Part shown: positions 38,001 through 52,900 of the stretch, piece after piece
Layout: every line of letters begins with the position of its first letter
Position numbering within the stretch: position 1 is the first letter of the stretch
Assembly (NCBI GenBank): GCA_029215795.1
Contig: JARDYH010000007.1
Span: 102,687,263 to 102,751,262 of the forward strand
Source of the DNA: Anniella stebbinsi
Lineage: Eukaryota > Chordata > Lepidosauria > Squamata > Anniellidae
DNA length: 64,000 nucleotides
Reading direction: 5' to 3'
Notes under the pieces: model-generated
Seen by the model: the letters and a program-made list of their open reading frames with translations, nothing else
What the model was told of the DNA's origin: nothing
Databases searched by the model: none
Position numbers and translations under genes: made by a program

Positions 38001-41000
38001 GCCTCCAGAACAGGCATCTTGGAGTCAAGAAGCACATTTCTGGGTGTCTAATAGTTTTCCTGCCCGCCAGTTCTCTGATCTAAATCACACCTACCCACCT
38101 GGTTCTCCCATGTGGAGCTCCAAACATGTGTTTACCATTGTATGCATGAATTTCACACCCTATAGGAGAAAAATGTATCCATTGAAATGTTTTGGAGTGG
38201 AGAAGCAATGGGCAGGGGAAGGGTTAAGCATTGCCTTGCCAACCTCTCAGTTGAAAATTGCCTCTCCTGAAATTTCTTTTCCCTAGAAGAAACAATTGGT
38301 TTCTTCCCCCCCCCCCCCACCTTTGCATGTAATATGCAGTTCCACCCACACTGGGAGAAACACTGCCTTACATATTGCCTTCAGCTCTCTTAAAAGACCC
38401 AATTAACTTTTTAACTTGGCTGTGAGAACCAGAGGCCACAGCACATTGCCCAGTTTTGGGTTCTCTCACTAGTTCCTGAGAAGTTCCAGTGAAGAAACCC
38501 ACACTGTCGGACTAAGAACTCACCCCTTCTAAAGTCACCAAGAGGTTTACCTGCAAAGCCTTTAGCACTGTTAAGCCTTCAAATCTCTCATGTGGGGTGT
38601 GAGGCGAACGCCTGCCACGATAGCCATCTCCCGTACCTCCAGCTGCCTGAAACACGCATGAACATATGAGGGACTCAGTATTGCTCTTGGCTCTGATCCC
38701 CCTTGATCAGCTCCAAACTTTTCCTACTGGAGGGGGCAACATGGCCCTCAAGTGTCCTCACCGTAGCCAGGCGGAGGATGTCTTTGCATTCAGATTCAGT
38801 CAATACTCTGTCAAAGACAACCCTTTGGGAGCCATTGAGTTGCTGGGAATCCATGGTGATGGTGAGGCCCTCAAACAGCAGTGGTGCTGGGAAAATCAGA
38901 TAATCAAGATGGTGTAGAAGAAGTGCACATATGAGTACAGACTATCCAGCATTACAGCTGTGCCTAGAGAGAGCAAATAAACACGGAGGAAATGTGCTCT
39001 TCCTACAATCCCCAGTCAAGCATGTGTTGCTTCCCTAACTTGTAAGCAGCACACCTGTAAGTCTTTTCAAAAGGCTTCAAGGCCACTCAACTGAGCTGCA
39101 CCTGCAAGTTTTTCTTTGAAACCCAGAAGTATAAATACACTTTGGTGCTGTATAATTTGATACACAATTGCCCACCGAGCTCTGAATTCAGAAGCAAATT
39201 CCCCATTGCTACTTTGCATCTGGCCCAAGGCTTGCAAAGCCTTCTGTTACATCAAAGCAGCTGAGTCAATAGGAGCCAGAAGGACCATGACATCGGGGAC
39301 CTACATTATTTTACTTTCTTTTATTTAAAACCTTTGAACTTTGCCTCTTCAAGGTCCAAGATGGCTTCCAACAGAAAGTTAAAAAGCAGTAAACAAAATT
39401 AAAACCAACAACAATAATAAAAAGTGTAATACAACCCACAGCAGCAGGTAACCCAAGACCACAGGGCTTACTTAGCAACCACAGGGTTTTTGGAAGAGGT
39501 AGGTTTTGCATTCTCTCAACAAAAAAAACTCTGCAACAGCAAAATGGTTCCAAATCTCATTGGTGGTACCATTCCAAAGCCTTGGAGCCATTGAGGTAAA
39601 GGCCTTGTTCTTTGCCACAGATGTTTGCATATAGAGCAGGGAACACCCCGCAAACCGCAAAGACCTTTTGATCTCATAAAGAGTGCAAGCCAAGCCCAGG
39701 ACCAAGCTGCCAACACATCTGCAAAAGTAAAATAGCCCACGATACAGAAAAAACAGGCTAGTCAATGGGTGAATTTGGATGACACTTTAGGCAACAGAAG
39801 GGGAAATAGCGTACTGACCATGTGTTATTTTGGCGGCTTCGCAGCAGCACCCACCACATAACATATTGCCCCTCCCCCCGTCGCATGGCTAAAAGTCCCG
39901 GCGTCCTTCTGGGCTGCTATGTCTCCTCCCTCCCACCTCCCTCAGTCCTCCAGCCGTATCCCAGCATGCACTGCAAGTTCTGCCAGCTGTATCGGAACGG
40001 CCCGGGCTTTTTCAGCTGCTCTGGCTGGCAAACTCTATGACCAAACGGAATAGTACATGGGGGGGGGGGGTTTCCCTCCACACAGCACTTTAAACAACAG
40101 AATTCGGGATAAACAACGTGCAAGCCCGTTGTTTTTCTCTGTTGTTCAAGTGCCCCAAATAGCAAACTGTCAGTTGTGTGAGCGTCGTGTGGTGCCCTCC
40201 ACCCGACATAATAAGCAACACAAGTGACGATTGTTTCCCCCCCACCCCATTGATTATTGTGTCGTCCGAACCAGGCCAATGGCATCAGAAGAGGAAGAAG
40301 GGAATGCAAGATCATCAGGAGAGAGATTCAACAACTCTCAAATCCTGTTATATAGATAGGTCCTAAGTTGGTAGATTTCATTCATGTTTAGTAATAAAAA
40401 AAACTGAATGTGTTGCATATTCCTGTTACCTTTAATTCTCACCCCCAAACTTGGTTTAACCTCTAGTTTAAGAATCAATTACATTAACAAATACCTGCCC
40501 ATTTCACTTCATCTGTCAGTGGGCTATTACCTATGAATTCGTATTGTGCACTACATGAGACCGACACTTTTCTCACTCCTGATTCAATAGTTTGGCACCT
40601 AACTGAAACTAGAGGAAGAACTGCCCTAACAGGGGACAAGATGTGGTGCTCAAGAGCATTGCTCTTTGGGTCATGCAGTCAGGCCACAATGCTCGCTCTA
40701 TAGCAAATCTAGAGCCTCGAGCAGGGCTCAACAAAGACCCCCCCCCCCCAAAGGCAGGATCTTGTCCTGACTTTATGTTCATCTCTGAACTGTAGCATGA
40801 GGTCAGGGGAAGATCTCCAGGCTGGATCTTGAAAGCTAAGGAGAAAACATATCCTGCCCCCTATAGTTCAGAGCTGGGGGGAGCGGAAGCTTGCTCTGCT
40901 GCTGCAAGTCAGTCTCTTCAGGTTGGAACTGAGGTGTCAGGGTGTTGCACTGTCTTGCCCTGCCTCTGAACCCGATGGGCGCTCTTAAGTCTGTGTCAGG

Positions 41001-43880
41001 TGCAGTCTCCTTGCTCCAGGTCCCAGCAGGAGACAGCAGCTTGTTATGGCTCTGTCCTTGTGCCTGGCAAGAGTAGAACCAAAACAAATCCCAGCCTTCA
41101 GCTGAAACCAGACTGGTTGGAGAAGTTCATCCCCTCTCCTCTTTAGCTCCAGGTTTGAAGAAAGCCCCAAACTCATCTCGCCACAATGAGGGGGGCAAAT
41201 AAGGGTGATTGAACTCTAGCCTTCTCCCTGCACAGAAGCTCTTTTACTGCTACTCACCACTGTGTTCTTGTTGTTCCATATCTGAGGCTTTCAGGCTTTG
41301 CTTCTGCTGATCTTCTCTTTGGATTGACAAAGACAGAACAGACCATCAATAGCAGAATTGTAGGACACGAGACTCTCTCCACAATAAAGAAGTGCAACAA
41401 TGAGCCAAAACTGGTATGAGCCTGCCTTTCTCATGCAGCTTTGGCGCCACTTTACTGCTAAACCCTGAGGTTTCTCTGCTGCAGGGTGGTGACAGGTAAT
41501 CCCCATGAAGGAGGCAGCGTGGACTTTCCGGCGGCCATTTGGCTTGCTGAGCCCACCCCCTGCCCCTTGTGCAGCTTCTGTTGGTGACCAATCAGAAGTC
41601 GCCTTCCACCCAGGAATGCCCTCACCTCGAGGACAGACAGCGGAAGAGCTGTGCTGACCTCACTTCAGCGAGAAAAGTTGGACTTTTCTAATGCACAGCT
41701 TTATCTATTTGTCTTGCGGTGGCTGCGAATCGGCAGCTGCATCATATAACTGACACAGCACCGATTTGCAGCCCCCGCGGGGCAAAGGTGACATTTAGAC
41801 AGCCCCTCTATCCTTTGTTCCTCTTTAATTGCTCATACTTAAGCCAGGCCCCTCTACACAGATCTTGAAGCACTGCCCTTCCTCAAGCTACCCCAAAATT
41901 CCCTCTATATCCTAAGTTGTTGCTTTGGATCTTACTTGTGTTTTTCCTTCATGTTTTCAGGGAACAATTCCTCAGGAGTCCACGATTCCTAAAGAAACAA
42001 ATTCAGGGACTTAGCTGCACAACAAGATTCTTCCATAGTGTGGCGTATCCACCAGGCACTTTAGTCCAGTACCCCACCTTCTTCTGCATATCACAGTATT
42101 GGGGGGGGGGTTATGTGCTCTTCCGGTCTACACACATTCACACTACCTCCGAGCTAGTCCACATTGCAGGGATCTTTGTGGAACCATAGCAGTCTGAGAA
42201 GTTTCACTAGCTGGCTTCTTTTGCTGACCATGGGGGCATCTGGTGTTAGGGAGGTAAGCAGGACATTTCGTTCTTTAGGAAATCTCCACACTCCTGGCTA
42301 TAGGAATTTATCACCTAAGGCAAGAGCTGTTTGGAATCATCCTTTCTTTGACATCCATAACTGGAACCTTTTTGGTGGTGGCACCTCATCTTTGGAATGC
42401 GCTCCTGACAGAAGCTCAATTAACACTGAATGTTATCAATTTGCCATCAGGCTAAAATGTATTTATTTGCTGAGGAATTTAAAAAAGATTTATCCTGTTT
42501 TGTTTTTAGTTTGCTGTGCTGTTTTTATGCCTCTAATTTGTTTTTAATGCGATGTTATTTTATAGTTTTCTTATACTATATTGTGGTATATTTTGGTTTT
42601 TATGTCTCTTATATACCACCCTAATATTCTAGGATTAGGAGCAATTTAAAATATGTTTAATAAATAAACAAACTCTGCTGGTCTATGACCATAATAAAAT
42701 TATTTGGATTTGGAATGAACAAACAACTGATTTACTATACATCAGTAAATCAATGAACAATTGTCCTTAAAATGGAGTTCTTCCGGCTTGTCACTTATCT
42801 CAGGCACTTGGTACAAAAGGAAGGAAAGAGATTCCCCACATAACATCTTGTCGAGTTGAGTTTCACAGATGAATAACATGAATAAATCACTCTGATGCAA
42901 TGAGGCCATGAAAAACCCATCTTCAGAATAGACTACGGCTACTTACAGGGTCATCAAAAGTTTCCTCAAGGTGCTCCATTGCATAGTAAATCAGTTTCTT
43001 CTCCATAAGAGACCTCTGCACATAATGGCGGATAATCTGTGGATGAAATGAAGCTGTTAAAATAATACACCATTTGTCAAAAACATGTGCTACTAAATAG
43101 TTTTGGCTTTGCTTGTTAGACAACACAGACTCTGCCACTAAATATGCACACCACCTCCAATGTGGGCAAGAGATGCTGAAGTACGTATTATATTAAATGT
43201 GGTTTCCACTTGTGTGTTGTTTATACTTATAAACAGAAAGGGGTAGGATTTATAAACAGAGAGGGATTCAGATGATGTCAAGGATAGAGAGGGATTTAAG
43301 TCTTTCACCCCATGTTGCAGTCCTGATAAAAAGTACCCCACATACTACTACTTGCCCCACAGGGAAGATGCTAGCTAATATTTTAGGCAGCTGGTGGTGC
43401 TTTTCATTGGGACTGCAATGCAAGGGGAAAAGTTACCTTCCTCCATGGCTCTGATCCAGATTGTACCTATACACTCAAGCGCAAACCATGCATTTAACGT
43501 AATATGTAGTATGGCCTTTCAGGTGCGTTCTCTCTGGGTGCCTCTACAAGAGTGATTTAAAGCTCTTTCAAAGCGCATTACCGATTTGACCTCCACATGA
43601 ACGGAGCGCAAATTGGGGGTTGAGGCGCATTTTCTCTCTGATTATGCGCATTATCGAATGCGTGTTAAATAACGAGTTTAAATTTTCTGCGGGAGTTAAA
43701 GCGCCTTATGACTATGTAAACAAGCGATTCTCCGCATTTCAACCACTTTAAAGAGCGTTTCATACTGCCGGTAATGCACTTCACCACCTGTCGTTCATAG
43801 GAATTAGGCGTAAAAGCGATTGGGAGAAGATGCGCATAATCGGGCAACCAGGCGTCAAGCCGAATTCTTGTAGAGGGGGC

Positions 43881-43925
<45 letters not shown>

Positions 43926-46900
43926 CACATATTAGGATTTTCCAACCAGTGAAGGTTACTGATAAATCTGAAAGCCAACCAAATTGCTTTAGTATAGCAT
44001 TCACCCCAAAATGCCTGTAGAAACATACAAAGTGCTCTGTGCCTCTGCCACAATCAGGCTCCTGCCCAGCACTGTGTTTCCACTGCCATGAGGGCCCTAC
44101 CCAGTGCTGCTGCTGCCTCCGGTTACCCACCCCTCCCTGGCCAGATTTACCTGGTACAGATCTACAACAATGAAAATGCACTCCACTTTTGGATGAGAGC
44201 TGAAGTGCAATTCAGTTCCAACTCACAATGAGTGACCACCATCTTAGATCCCCCCAAATGCAGTGCCCAATGTCGACATTGGGCTTTGCATTTTGGGGGA
44301 TCTAAGACGGTGGTCACTCATCGCAAATCAGAACAAAGTGGCAGCTTGCTTCTTCCCCATCCAAAAGTGGCCACCCACCAGGAAAACACTTTCAGGCACC
44401 TTAGGAGAGCAGCTAGAACACCCCACCCCCTTTCTGTGCTGCCCTGTTACAGAATAACTTTCCCTATTGGTGGGCTTCCTTCTTCACAAGGCTTCCCACC
44501 ACAAAAAAGAATTCCTGATAGGCTGCCACCAGTCCTGAAGAACTCTAGCTGCTTGGGGAGTTTCTGAGCCCTACTGCTAAGGTGCCCTCCCTTCAGCCTA
44601 GCCCTGGGAATAGTTTTAAGACATTTTGGATTTTCTTGCCCAAAGTCTAGAAACACAGAACTTAATAAATTCTTGTAAAACCCCTCAAAACACAAGCACT
44701 CGTTTGTAACTGCAGCCTTTCATGTAAATCTAGCCATGGGAGGGGTGAGTAATTGATGGCAGCAGCAGCAGTTTTTAAAGATAATTCCTGTTTAAAACAA
44801 CATAGCCAAATGTCCAAATATAAAACCAAGTTTATTTTGGGGGGAAAGGGGAGGGAAAAACAAGGGGAAGCAACAATCATACACAAAGAATCACAAATAA
44901 AACCAATCAAGTCAATCTAACTGAGCAAGCTATAGGTTAGCTACATGAGTAGAGTCTCGGATACCAAAGCATATGCAAAGTTCACCATAGAGAGGGCTGT
45001 CTAAGAGAAAACATTTTGGCCTCCAGATCAATGTTATATGGACGGCTCACCTGGAGTGAGCAAACTCTTACTTTTATGGGGAACTGAGCTCAATAAAAGC
45101 CAGCCCCTTAGTGGAGACCAATTCTTGTTTTGTACAATCATGCAAGAGCCTCCATTTCTGATGTCAGTGATTTAGCTAGCAAATCAGAAAATTACTTAGT
45201 GGCTGGACCCACCTTCCTAATTACTGTAAATTTACATCTCAAAATGGCCAGCTGGTTTGAACAAGTTAGCCCATTATTAAAAAGGTTAAGTTTCTGGATG
45301 TGCATTGGAAAAGAGAGATGAGATAAGCCTGTTCATATTGCCTGGCTCTAGGGGACTCTGTTGAGATACATTAGCATATAGGGGCTTGTCACATGCCTAT
45401 TTCCCTCTGAGGTAGCGATCTAGCATGTTGCTGCACCCCCCCCCCCCCCGGTGTACTGTGCAAATTGCGTGACTGCCAGAAGGCGGACAGAGGCAGCAAC
45501 AGCAGCAGGTAGGACTTTTTGCAGAAGGTTTCCAGCTGCTGTAAATGGTGAAGTGGAAAACTTTGATTTGTGTTCCTTCCCTTCCTGATTTTTCTGTCTG
45601 CTTTTTCAGAAGGAGCTTTCCTCATTTCTCTCTCTTTTCCTTTTGACTTTTCCCCATTCTCTTTTCTTTCTCTCCCTTTCAATTGCTATCCTCCTCTTTT
45701 TGTTCTCCCCCCCACACCCTTACTCTTGTTCTCTCTCTCTCTCTCTCTCTCGTATTTCTCTTTTCTCCATTTGCCCTGGGGTGAGGGGGCATACATATAC
45801 GTATATATGTGAGTGAGAGAGGTGTGTGTGTGGCTGGTATAAAAAAGTAATCTAAGGGCCAAACAACACATTTTGTTAATCGCATCACTGTAGCTGAGCC
45901 TGATTTTTTTTTCTTTTTGCCAGTGTAATTGGGAGCCTCTACATTAAAAAAAACGTGTGTGTGTGTGGGGGGGGGACAAAACAAAAAACAAACCCATGCT
46001 AACCAGGCTTTTTTTCCTCAGGTCTTTTTGCGTTCACTATGAGCTCCTTAGATAGTGACCAATGGCAACCACATGGTTTGGAATTGAAAACGTCCCCTCT
46101 AGGGAATGCTATTCTGTTAAATGAAACAGTGTCATATAGTGGTGGAATAAATCCTGTGATAAATTAGATACTGCATTATCTCTGCGTTTTAAAAACTGGG
46201 ATTACTGGGGGAAACTGCAGGAGACATCCTGGCTATTAAATGGACCCACAAACTTCTGTGAGTGGCCAATCACGAGCATGCTATAAATGACTCATTTAGA
46301 GAAGCCCATAGTGTGTAGTCCTGGTTCAGATCAGGACCAGTGAGCTCTAGGAGGGAAGATTCCCCCCCCCTGAATTTCCGCACATACGCCCACAAGCATG
46401 GGGAGCATGCATGTTAAAAAAATTAAAAAATGAATGAATGGGAAGTTCATTTATTGAAAAAATTGTTTTGCCTGGAAAATGACTTGGTTTGCATTTTGTC
46501 AAATTGGTGTGTTGTTGCAGTAGCAAACGTGGAGTTAAACTCACTTGTCTCCACACTCTGTTTGCAGCAGCAGCCAGCCAAATGCCTTTGGGAAAACTTG
46601 AAAGCAGCAAAGCACGTGATTAATAGCACTACCCACTATGGGTTTTTTTTTGTATTTCTATTTAAATTTAGTGAATGATTATGCACCCCCTACAGCAGCC
46701 AATTTGTGACTAGCTATGCCCTGATGGCAAGTTACAAAAAGTCATGCCCCGATGGCACAACACTTTCTTAAAATTCCAAATGTGCCTACAGGTTCAAAAA
46801 GGTTGAGGACCCGTCTTAGTAAATGAACAAATTGCATCCCACATTTCCATCTGCTTTTGTCCTTGTCCCAGACTGCTGGGAGTTCCATGGAACCCATTTT

Positions 46901-49900
46901 CATTGTTGCAGATCTCTACTGGTTGAGCGAACTTTGAGGAATAATTTACTTCCACTCGTGCTGCACAAGCCTGGCATGCAACACATGTAGGGTTAGGGTA
47001 CAATCCTATTCCTGTTTAGACCAATCACAAGTCCTATAACTGACAGCATGCCCTAGCCAGTCATGCTGGCTGGGGCATGCTGGGAGTTGTGAGACTTTTT
47101 CTATCTAAACATGCATAGGGTTGCACCCTTAAGTGTATTAGACACTTAGGCACTTCACTTGAGTTATTTTCAATGGGGCATAGTGTACCTAATCTTATTA
47201 TTTATTTATTTATTTATTTATACTGCCTTATCTGCTTAAAGCCACCAAGGTGGTGTACAAAAACAGTAAAACCTTAAAACAGTAATAAAAAAAGAACATT
47301 AATTCTTTCTGGATTGCACCTGATGAAAAAAAGATTATATTAATTTGTACAGCGAGAACCAGACCAGGGAAACATTGCTGGTACCTCTCTGGCTGCAACA
47401 GGTATTTCTTCTCCCAGCTCGGCTTGATACCGTTTCAGCTTCTCCAGCCTCACCTCATCTGATGGATAGAACAGCAAGTACGTGGCTGCACATTCAGCTG
47501 CAATGGCCACATTCCCAACTGAAACAGAGAAGACTGACTTAGTCCTGGTGGCTCTATCTGCCATTCCAGTAATGCTCCATGAGCAGAGCAGAGAGGGGCA
47601 GGTCCGTGCTGTCTCTCAGCAGAGCATTCCCTGCTTACCTCTTTCATAGGCAAACTGCAGCAAATCAAAATGAGATGGGATGAAGTCTTCTGTGGAAGAC
47701 ACCCTCCCTGGCTTGGTGGCAACGTCAAGGATGCATTTCTGCTTGCACTTCAAGACCTGGATGTAGTGAGCTAGAAGGCAGAGAGAGAACACCTGGGCCT
47801 CTATCTAGCACCTCAGCTGGATTGTCTGCTTCTACAAACTGAGGTGCTTAAAAGGCAGAAGGTGCTACTAGAAGTTGCCTATTCTAAAGGAACTCTTTCT
47901 CTCAGGACACCCGACAGAAGTCAACCGTTGAAACAAATATCACTAATGTTCAAAATGCCCCCCAAAATGTCTGAATTCGCCATTCAATTTCTGAATACAA
48001 CATTTCAAATTTGAATGTTGAATATGAAATTTCACTTCAACATTTGAAATTTGAGTGCTTTAGGGAAATCCTACACAAGTTTAGACAGAAAAATGTTCTA
48101 CCACTTCAGTTGTAGGATGTTTTTCTGTCTAAACACGCACAGGATTATGCCCTTAGTCTTGTTGGAATCTCTTGTTCTGATTTTGACAAACAATTGAGTG
48201 ACCAGATCCAAAAGAGGGCAGGGCTCATGCAACTTTAACTGTTGTGATGAAGAGGGAATTTCACCAGGTGCTGCACGCATACAAATGACACCTGCTGAAA
48301 TTCCCTTCTCTACACAACTGTTAGATATAGGAGCCTTGTCCTTTTCCTATGGTCACCCTACTCAACATTAAAATAAGAAGAGTGTTGTTGTTTTTAGTCC
48401 ATGCATTTCCTTGAGATGTTCCATAATTCAGTACCTTTTGGCCTTCATAAACCTTGTGTACTTAACTCTATAGCGTTCACAATACTGAGTGCTGCTTCAG
48501 AGTTTTGGTGATACCTGCAATGGTTTCATAGAGGCCAAGTTGCATCTCCTCCTCTTTATCCTTATCCTCCTGGGGTCCTTCACAAAGGGCTCTGCAGTCC
48601 TCCAGTGCCAGCAGCCCTTCTCTGAGTGATTCCTCCAGCTTTGTCACCGCCTGCTGGTATTCATCCATACTGTAATGATGCACTCCAGCTTCATAGGCCA
48701 CCTGCAGGACCACAAAGCCATGCCGCCTCATTAAAAGTTTGAAGAGAGCTCAGGCTGTGACTCTCTCACATAGGGTGGTAGTGCAGTCAAGAGGCTCCGT
48801 GCTCAGACCAAACTGCATGTGGCATACGAGATCCATGACAAAAGGATGGTCCCAAGGCCTTTGTAAAGACTTTAAAAGAGACACATGGTGGTGGTGAAAG
48901 TAGGGTTGGGTGTGTGCATCTTTAACCCTTTTCACCATGTCATTTAACAATGAGATCTTTCCCCTCTGAAGCCACTATTTGCCCTGTTCAGGAAAAGAAA
49001 AGAAAAAAAGACAACTGCCTGTCTTGTTTCTGTCTTCTATCCCCAGTGAGGCTATTATCAGATTCGTGGTGGTGGGAGGATCGAACACCTTTTCCCCCAA
49101 TGCCACAGCCCTGAATCAATGTTAAGGTTGCTGTTAAGGTGGCTCTTATGGTTGAAAAGAAGGCATCAGGAAATCCAGCGGATCACAGATTTTCCACACC
49201 ACATGGCGCTTGACTCTCACTGAAGTGGCAAACCTGTATCTGGATTTCTCTTCTGCTGCCCAGACTGTGGAATGGCCTGCCAGAGGAGATTGGACAAATT
49301 AGAAGTCTTCTTGAATTTAAGAGAGCCATGAAGACTGATCTCTTCCGGCAGGCCTACCCAGTTGAATTTTAAGATGTTTTTAATAATACATCAGTTTTAT
49401 TTGATTTTAATGTTTTATTTGTTTTATGGTCTTTGTATTTATATTTATTGTTGTTCCCCGCCTCGATCCAGAGGGAGAGGTGGGTTATAAATAAATAAAT
49501 AAATAAATAAATATATTATTATTATTATTATTACTACTACTTCAGGCTGAAGGTGGGTGTCATGCAATAGAATGCTCCTCCAACTAAAACAAACAAACTC
49601 GCATACAGAGATCTGACACCAAGGAGAATGTTGTTGTGGAAGGAAGTTGGGGGTTTATTTGTATGGCACAGCAGCATTGTCCCACCTGCAGTCTAAACTG
49701 GTATGGCCCAGACCACAGGCTTTCCATCTCAGGATTTCTATCTCCCCACAGACGTGTTAGGAACCAGTTTCCAAATTGTGGACTCTAATGTGCTACAACA
49801 ACCTCATGGTTATCCTGTTCCTGGATCTACATTGTGGAAATGCAGACCAGACACTGAAGTGGCTTCACACTGGGGAATTTAGGGGAAGAGGATAATTTCA

Positions 49901-52900
49901 GTCATCCTTCCCCGACCTGGTGTCCTCAAATGTTTTGGACTTCAATTCCCATCAGCTCCAGCCAGCATGGCAATCATCAGGAATCCTGGGAGTTGCCCTC
50001 TAAATGTTTTGGACTGCACCAGGTTGGGGAAGGCTGTTTTCCTGGATCATTTATGCTATTTTGGACACACTTGTTCTTGTAATTCAAACATGCTCACGCT
50101 GGCCCCGGTCAGGAACCATTCCTCAGCCTTTCTTGCTTTTCCTTGCAATTCAAGTTCATCTGAGGCCACTGAACTTCCTTGGCTCCCAGCCTCTCAGCAG
50201 CCCCTCCAAAACCAAACGAGTAGAAGTTCCTGGCAGAACCAATTAGAGCTCCCTGGCTGTGTTTCAAGCATGGAGAGCTTTCTGTTGTCCCCTCTGAACC
50301 AATACTTCTTTTGTATTCTACCTGACCTTTATGCATCAGGACCAAGGTATGTGTGCAGTCCATAGGGGTAACCCTTATCTCTCCACCACTGAAGCTGCTA
50401 TTGTTTTCCTCAGCAGGGCAAACAGAAGCTTCAAGAGGGCAATTTAGATCAGGAAAATGAGTTATAGACCTGGGTTGCATGTAATAGCAACAAATTATGG
50501 GCTAATTAATATCAATTTCCCATGATTTGCATGAGTGCATTCTGTGGCCATTTTGAATATTCAATCCCTGATCAGGGGTTGCGACATGACATCCGAACCC
50601 AGACACTTATTTAAGTCATGGTGGGTTGCAGCATGTGCTGGTGGCCATTTTGAATATTCAGCCCTCAATGGGGGGCTGCCATGGTTTGCTGTGTCATCCA
50701 AACCTGGGCAGCAGTGGTTGTTTGAGGGTTAAACAATCCTCAAATAACCCATGGCCTGTTATAGGGTTATTTGAGCATTGTTTAACCCTCAAACAACACC
50801 TGCCACCTGGGACTGATCGACACAATAGCAATCCCTCACCTGGGGCTGAATTTTCAAAATGTCCGTCAGCACATGCCACAATTGATTCAGGGCTGTGGCA
50901 TTGGGGGAAAAGGTGTTTGATCCTCCCACCACCACGAATCTGATAATAGCCTCACTGGGGATAGAAGACAGAAACAGTGGTCATGCAAACTGGCCCTATA
51001 GGTTAATCATGGGTTAAACAATAAGCAGTTAGGTTAACTGTGGGTTGTTTAACCCATAATTAACCATTAGTGTCCAGGTTCGGATATCAACATAGCAACC
51101 CCCAATCAGGGTTTGAGTATTCAAAATGGCTGTGGAATTTGCCTGGCTTTTACCACAGCAAATCATGGGTTAATTAACCCACAATTTGCCACCATTAAGT
51201 GCCATTAAGTGCAAACAACCCCATACACTCCCCTTCCCAGCACCACAGTCCTGATCCAATCTCACTGTGAACATGTCAGGAGATCCAATTGTAGATCACA
51301 TACATCTTGTCTAGTTTGGTTCTAAATCCATGTAGTATTTTACAAAATGCATTAAACCATGTTTTTTTATTTTTAAGGTAGCATCATCAGTAAAAGAATG
51401 CTAGAAAAAAAGCAAATATCCCCCAGATGCAATGTAATATTAGTAGATAAGGTACTTAAAATGTAATGCAAGGTATATTAATTACAAATAAAAAATATAT
51501 ATTACTGTCCACTGTCCAGCCCATAATGAATTTATCAGTGTAGTCTTCAGTGATGAACAAGCTGCCTATGGCTGGTTAGATGAACTGGTTTATCAGAAGC
51601 CCTGCTGTCATCAGGGTTTTTTTCCCAGATTGGTGGTTCCTAGAGCTATTGAATCATTGCTGTCCCCTATAACGTACAAGCAAAATTGCAAATGACTTTC
51701 TACATTTGGGTGTGTGTGTATAATATTTTGTGTGTATCCTGCTATGTTCTGTCCATACTAGACAGTATAATATAACCATGTGAGTGAGGAGCAAAGATTG
51801 AGAAGGCCATGTTTTGTTTTGTTTTAATTTGTTACACTTTTCTATTTAAGCACTATTGCTTAAATAGTGCTTAATATATTCGTATTTTTTAAAAATAAAA
51901 AGAGCAAATTAAAATAGAGCTGACTAGAAAAGTAATAGTGAACGCATGTCAAGACCCCACCTCCTAAAAATGATAGGAAAGTAGCACTGAGGTGAGCTAC
52001 ACCTGGAGATATAGTGCTACTATTCCTTTCTTTCCCAATAAGTTGGATTTTATGAGGTCGTAGGAAAGACAGAAGAAGCATGAGGAAAACAGCGGACAAC
52101 AAATTGATGACAATATCATGTAGGTGCCCCTAAAAAGTGAATTAAAAAAGCATGACTATTTCACAGTAAACAACCGTTTTAATCTCCCTATAGCTGCCCA
52201 ACTTCCATAAGTGTCTCACCCAGTGTGGCATGGCCTCAAGATCCTGAAAGCTTTCTGATTTCACCCCTGCCATGCGATGGTATTTTTCCATATCCTCACG
52301 CATTTGCAGGTGCTGTGGATTGGCCACGAAGAATGTGTAAGCTGAGGAGACTGCTTCATCCAGTTTCTTCAGCTGCAGAAATAAACAATTCCATTTAGAA
52401 ACAAGTGTAGGCCACAATGGCACCATCTCAAATTGAAGGGAGGGGGCAGTGGCGCAGTTAAATAATTTTAGATAGAGCTGTGCTCAAAGGGCATCTCAAA
52501 ATTCTCCACCCTATTTGTGGGCAGAGAAAATTGCCAAATTTCTCCAGAGGGAAGAGCAATTCTCCAACAGTTTCTCACAGGTAGGATTCACCACTGGCAG
52601 GTTCTTTCTTTTTTCTTGAGGGTGTTTGTTTGTGTGTGTGCTGCTACTACAAGTGGCAACAGCAGCAATTATGTTGGCCATTGTGCACCCTCCACAATGC
52701 AGGTGTCTGGGGGCAGTGTTGTGTCTAGTTCCAGGGAAGAGGTGGAACAAGTACTGTGCCAAAATCTCATCTCCCAATTTCCTGAAAGTTCTCTTCCCCC
52801 ATGAAAAAGGCTTCCATTTTTATTCCCCACTTTCAAGGAATTTTATAATTTACTTTTAAATTTATTTTGGTAGAGTTTTTGAGCTTACCTAATCACTACG

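Noticed and set aside
42272..42547. Candidate P3H3 exon in intron 6
   Set aside because: It is on the plus strand and reads as a LINE tail; the true exon 7 is at 41936-41988.
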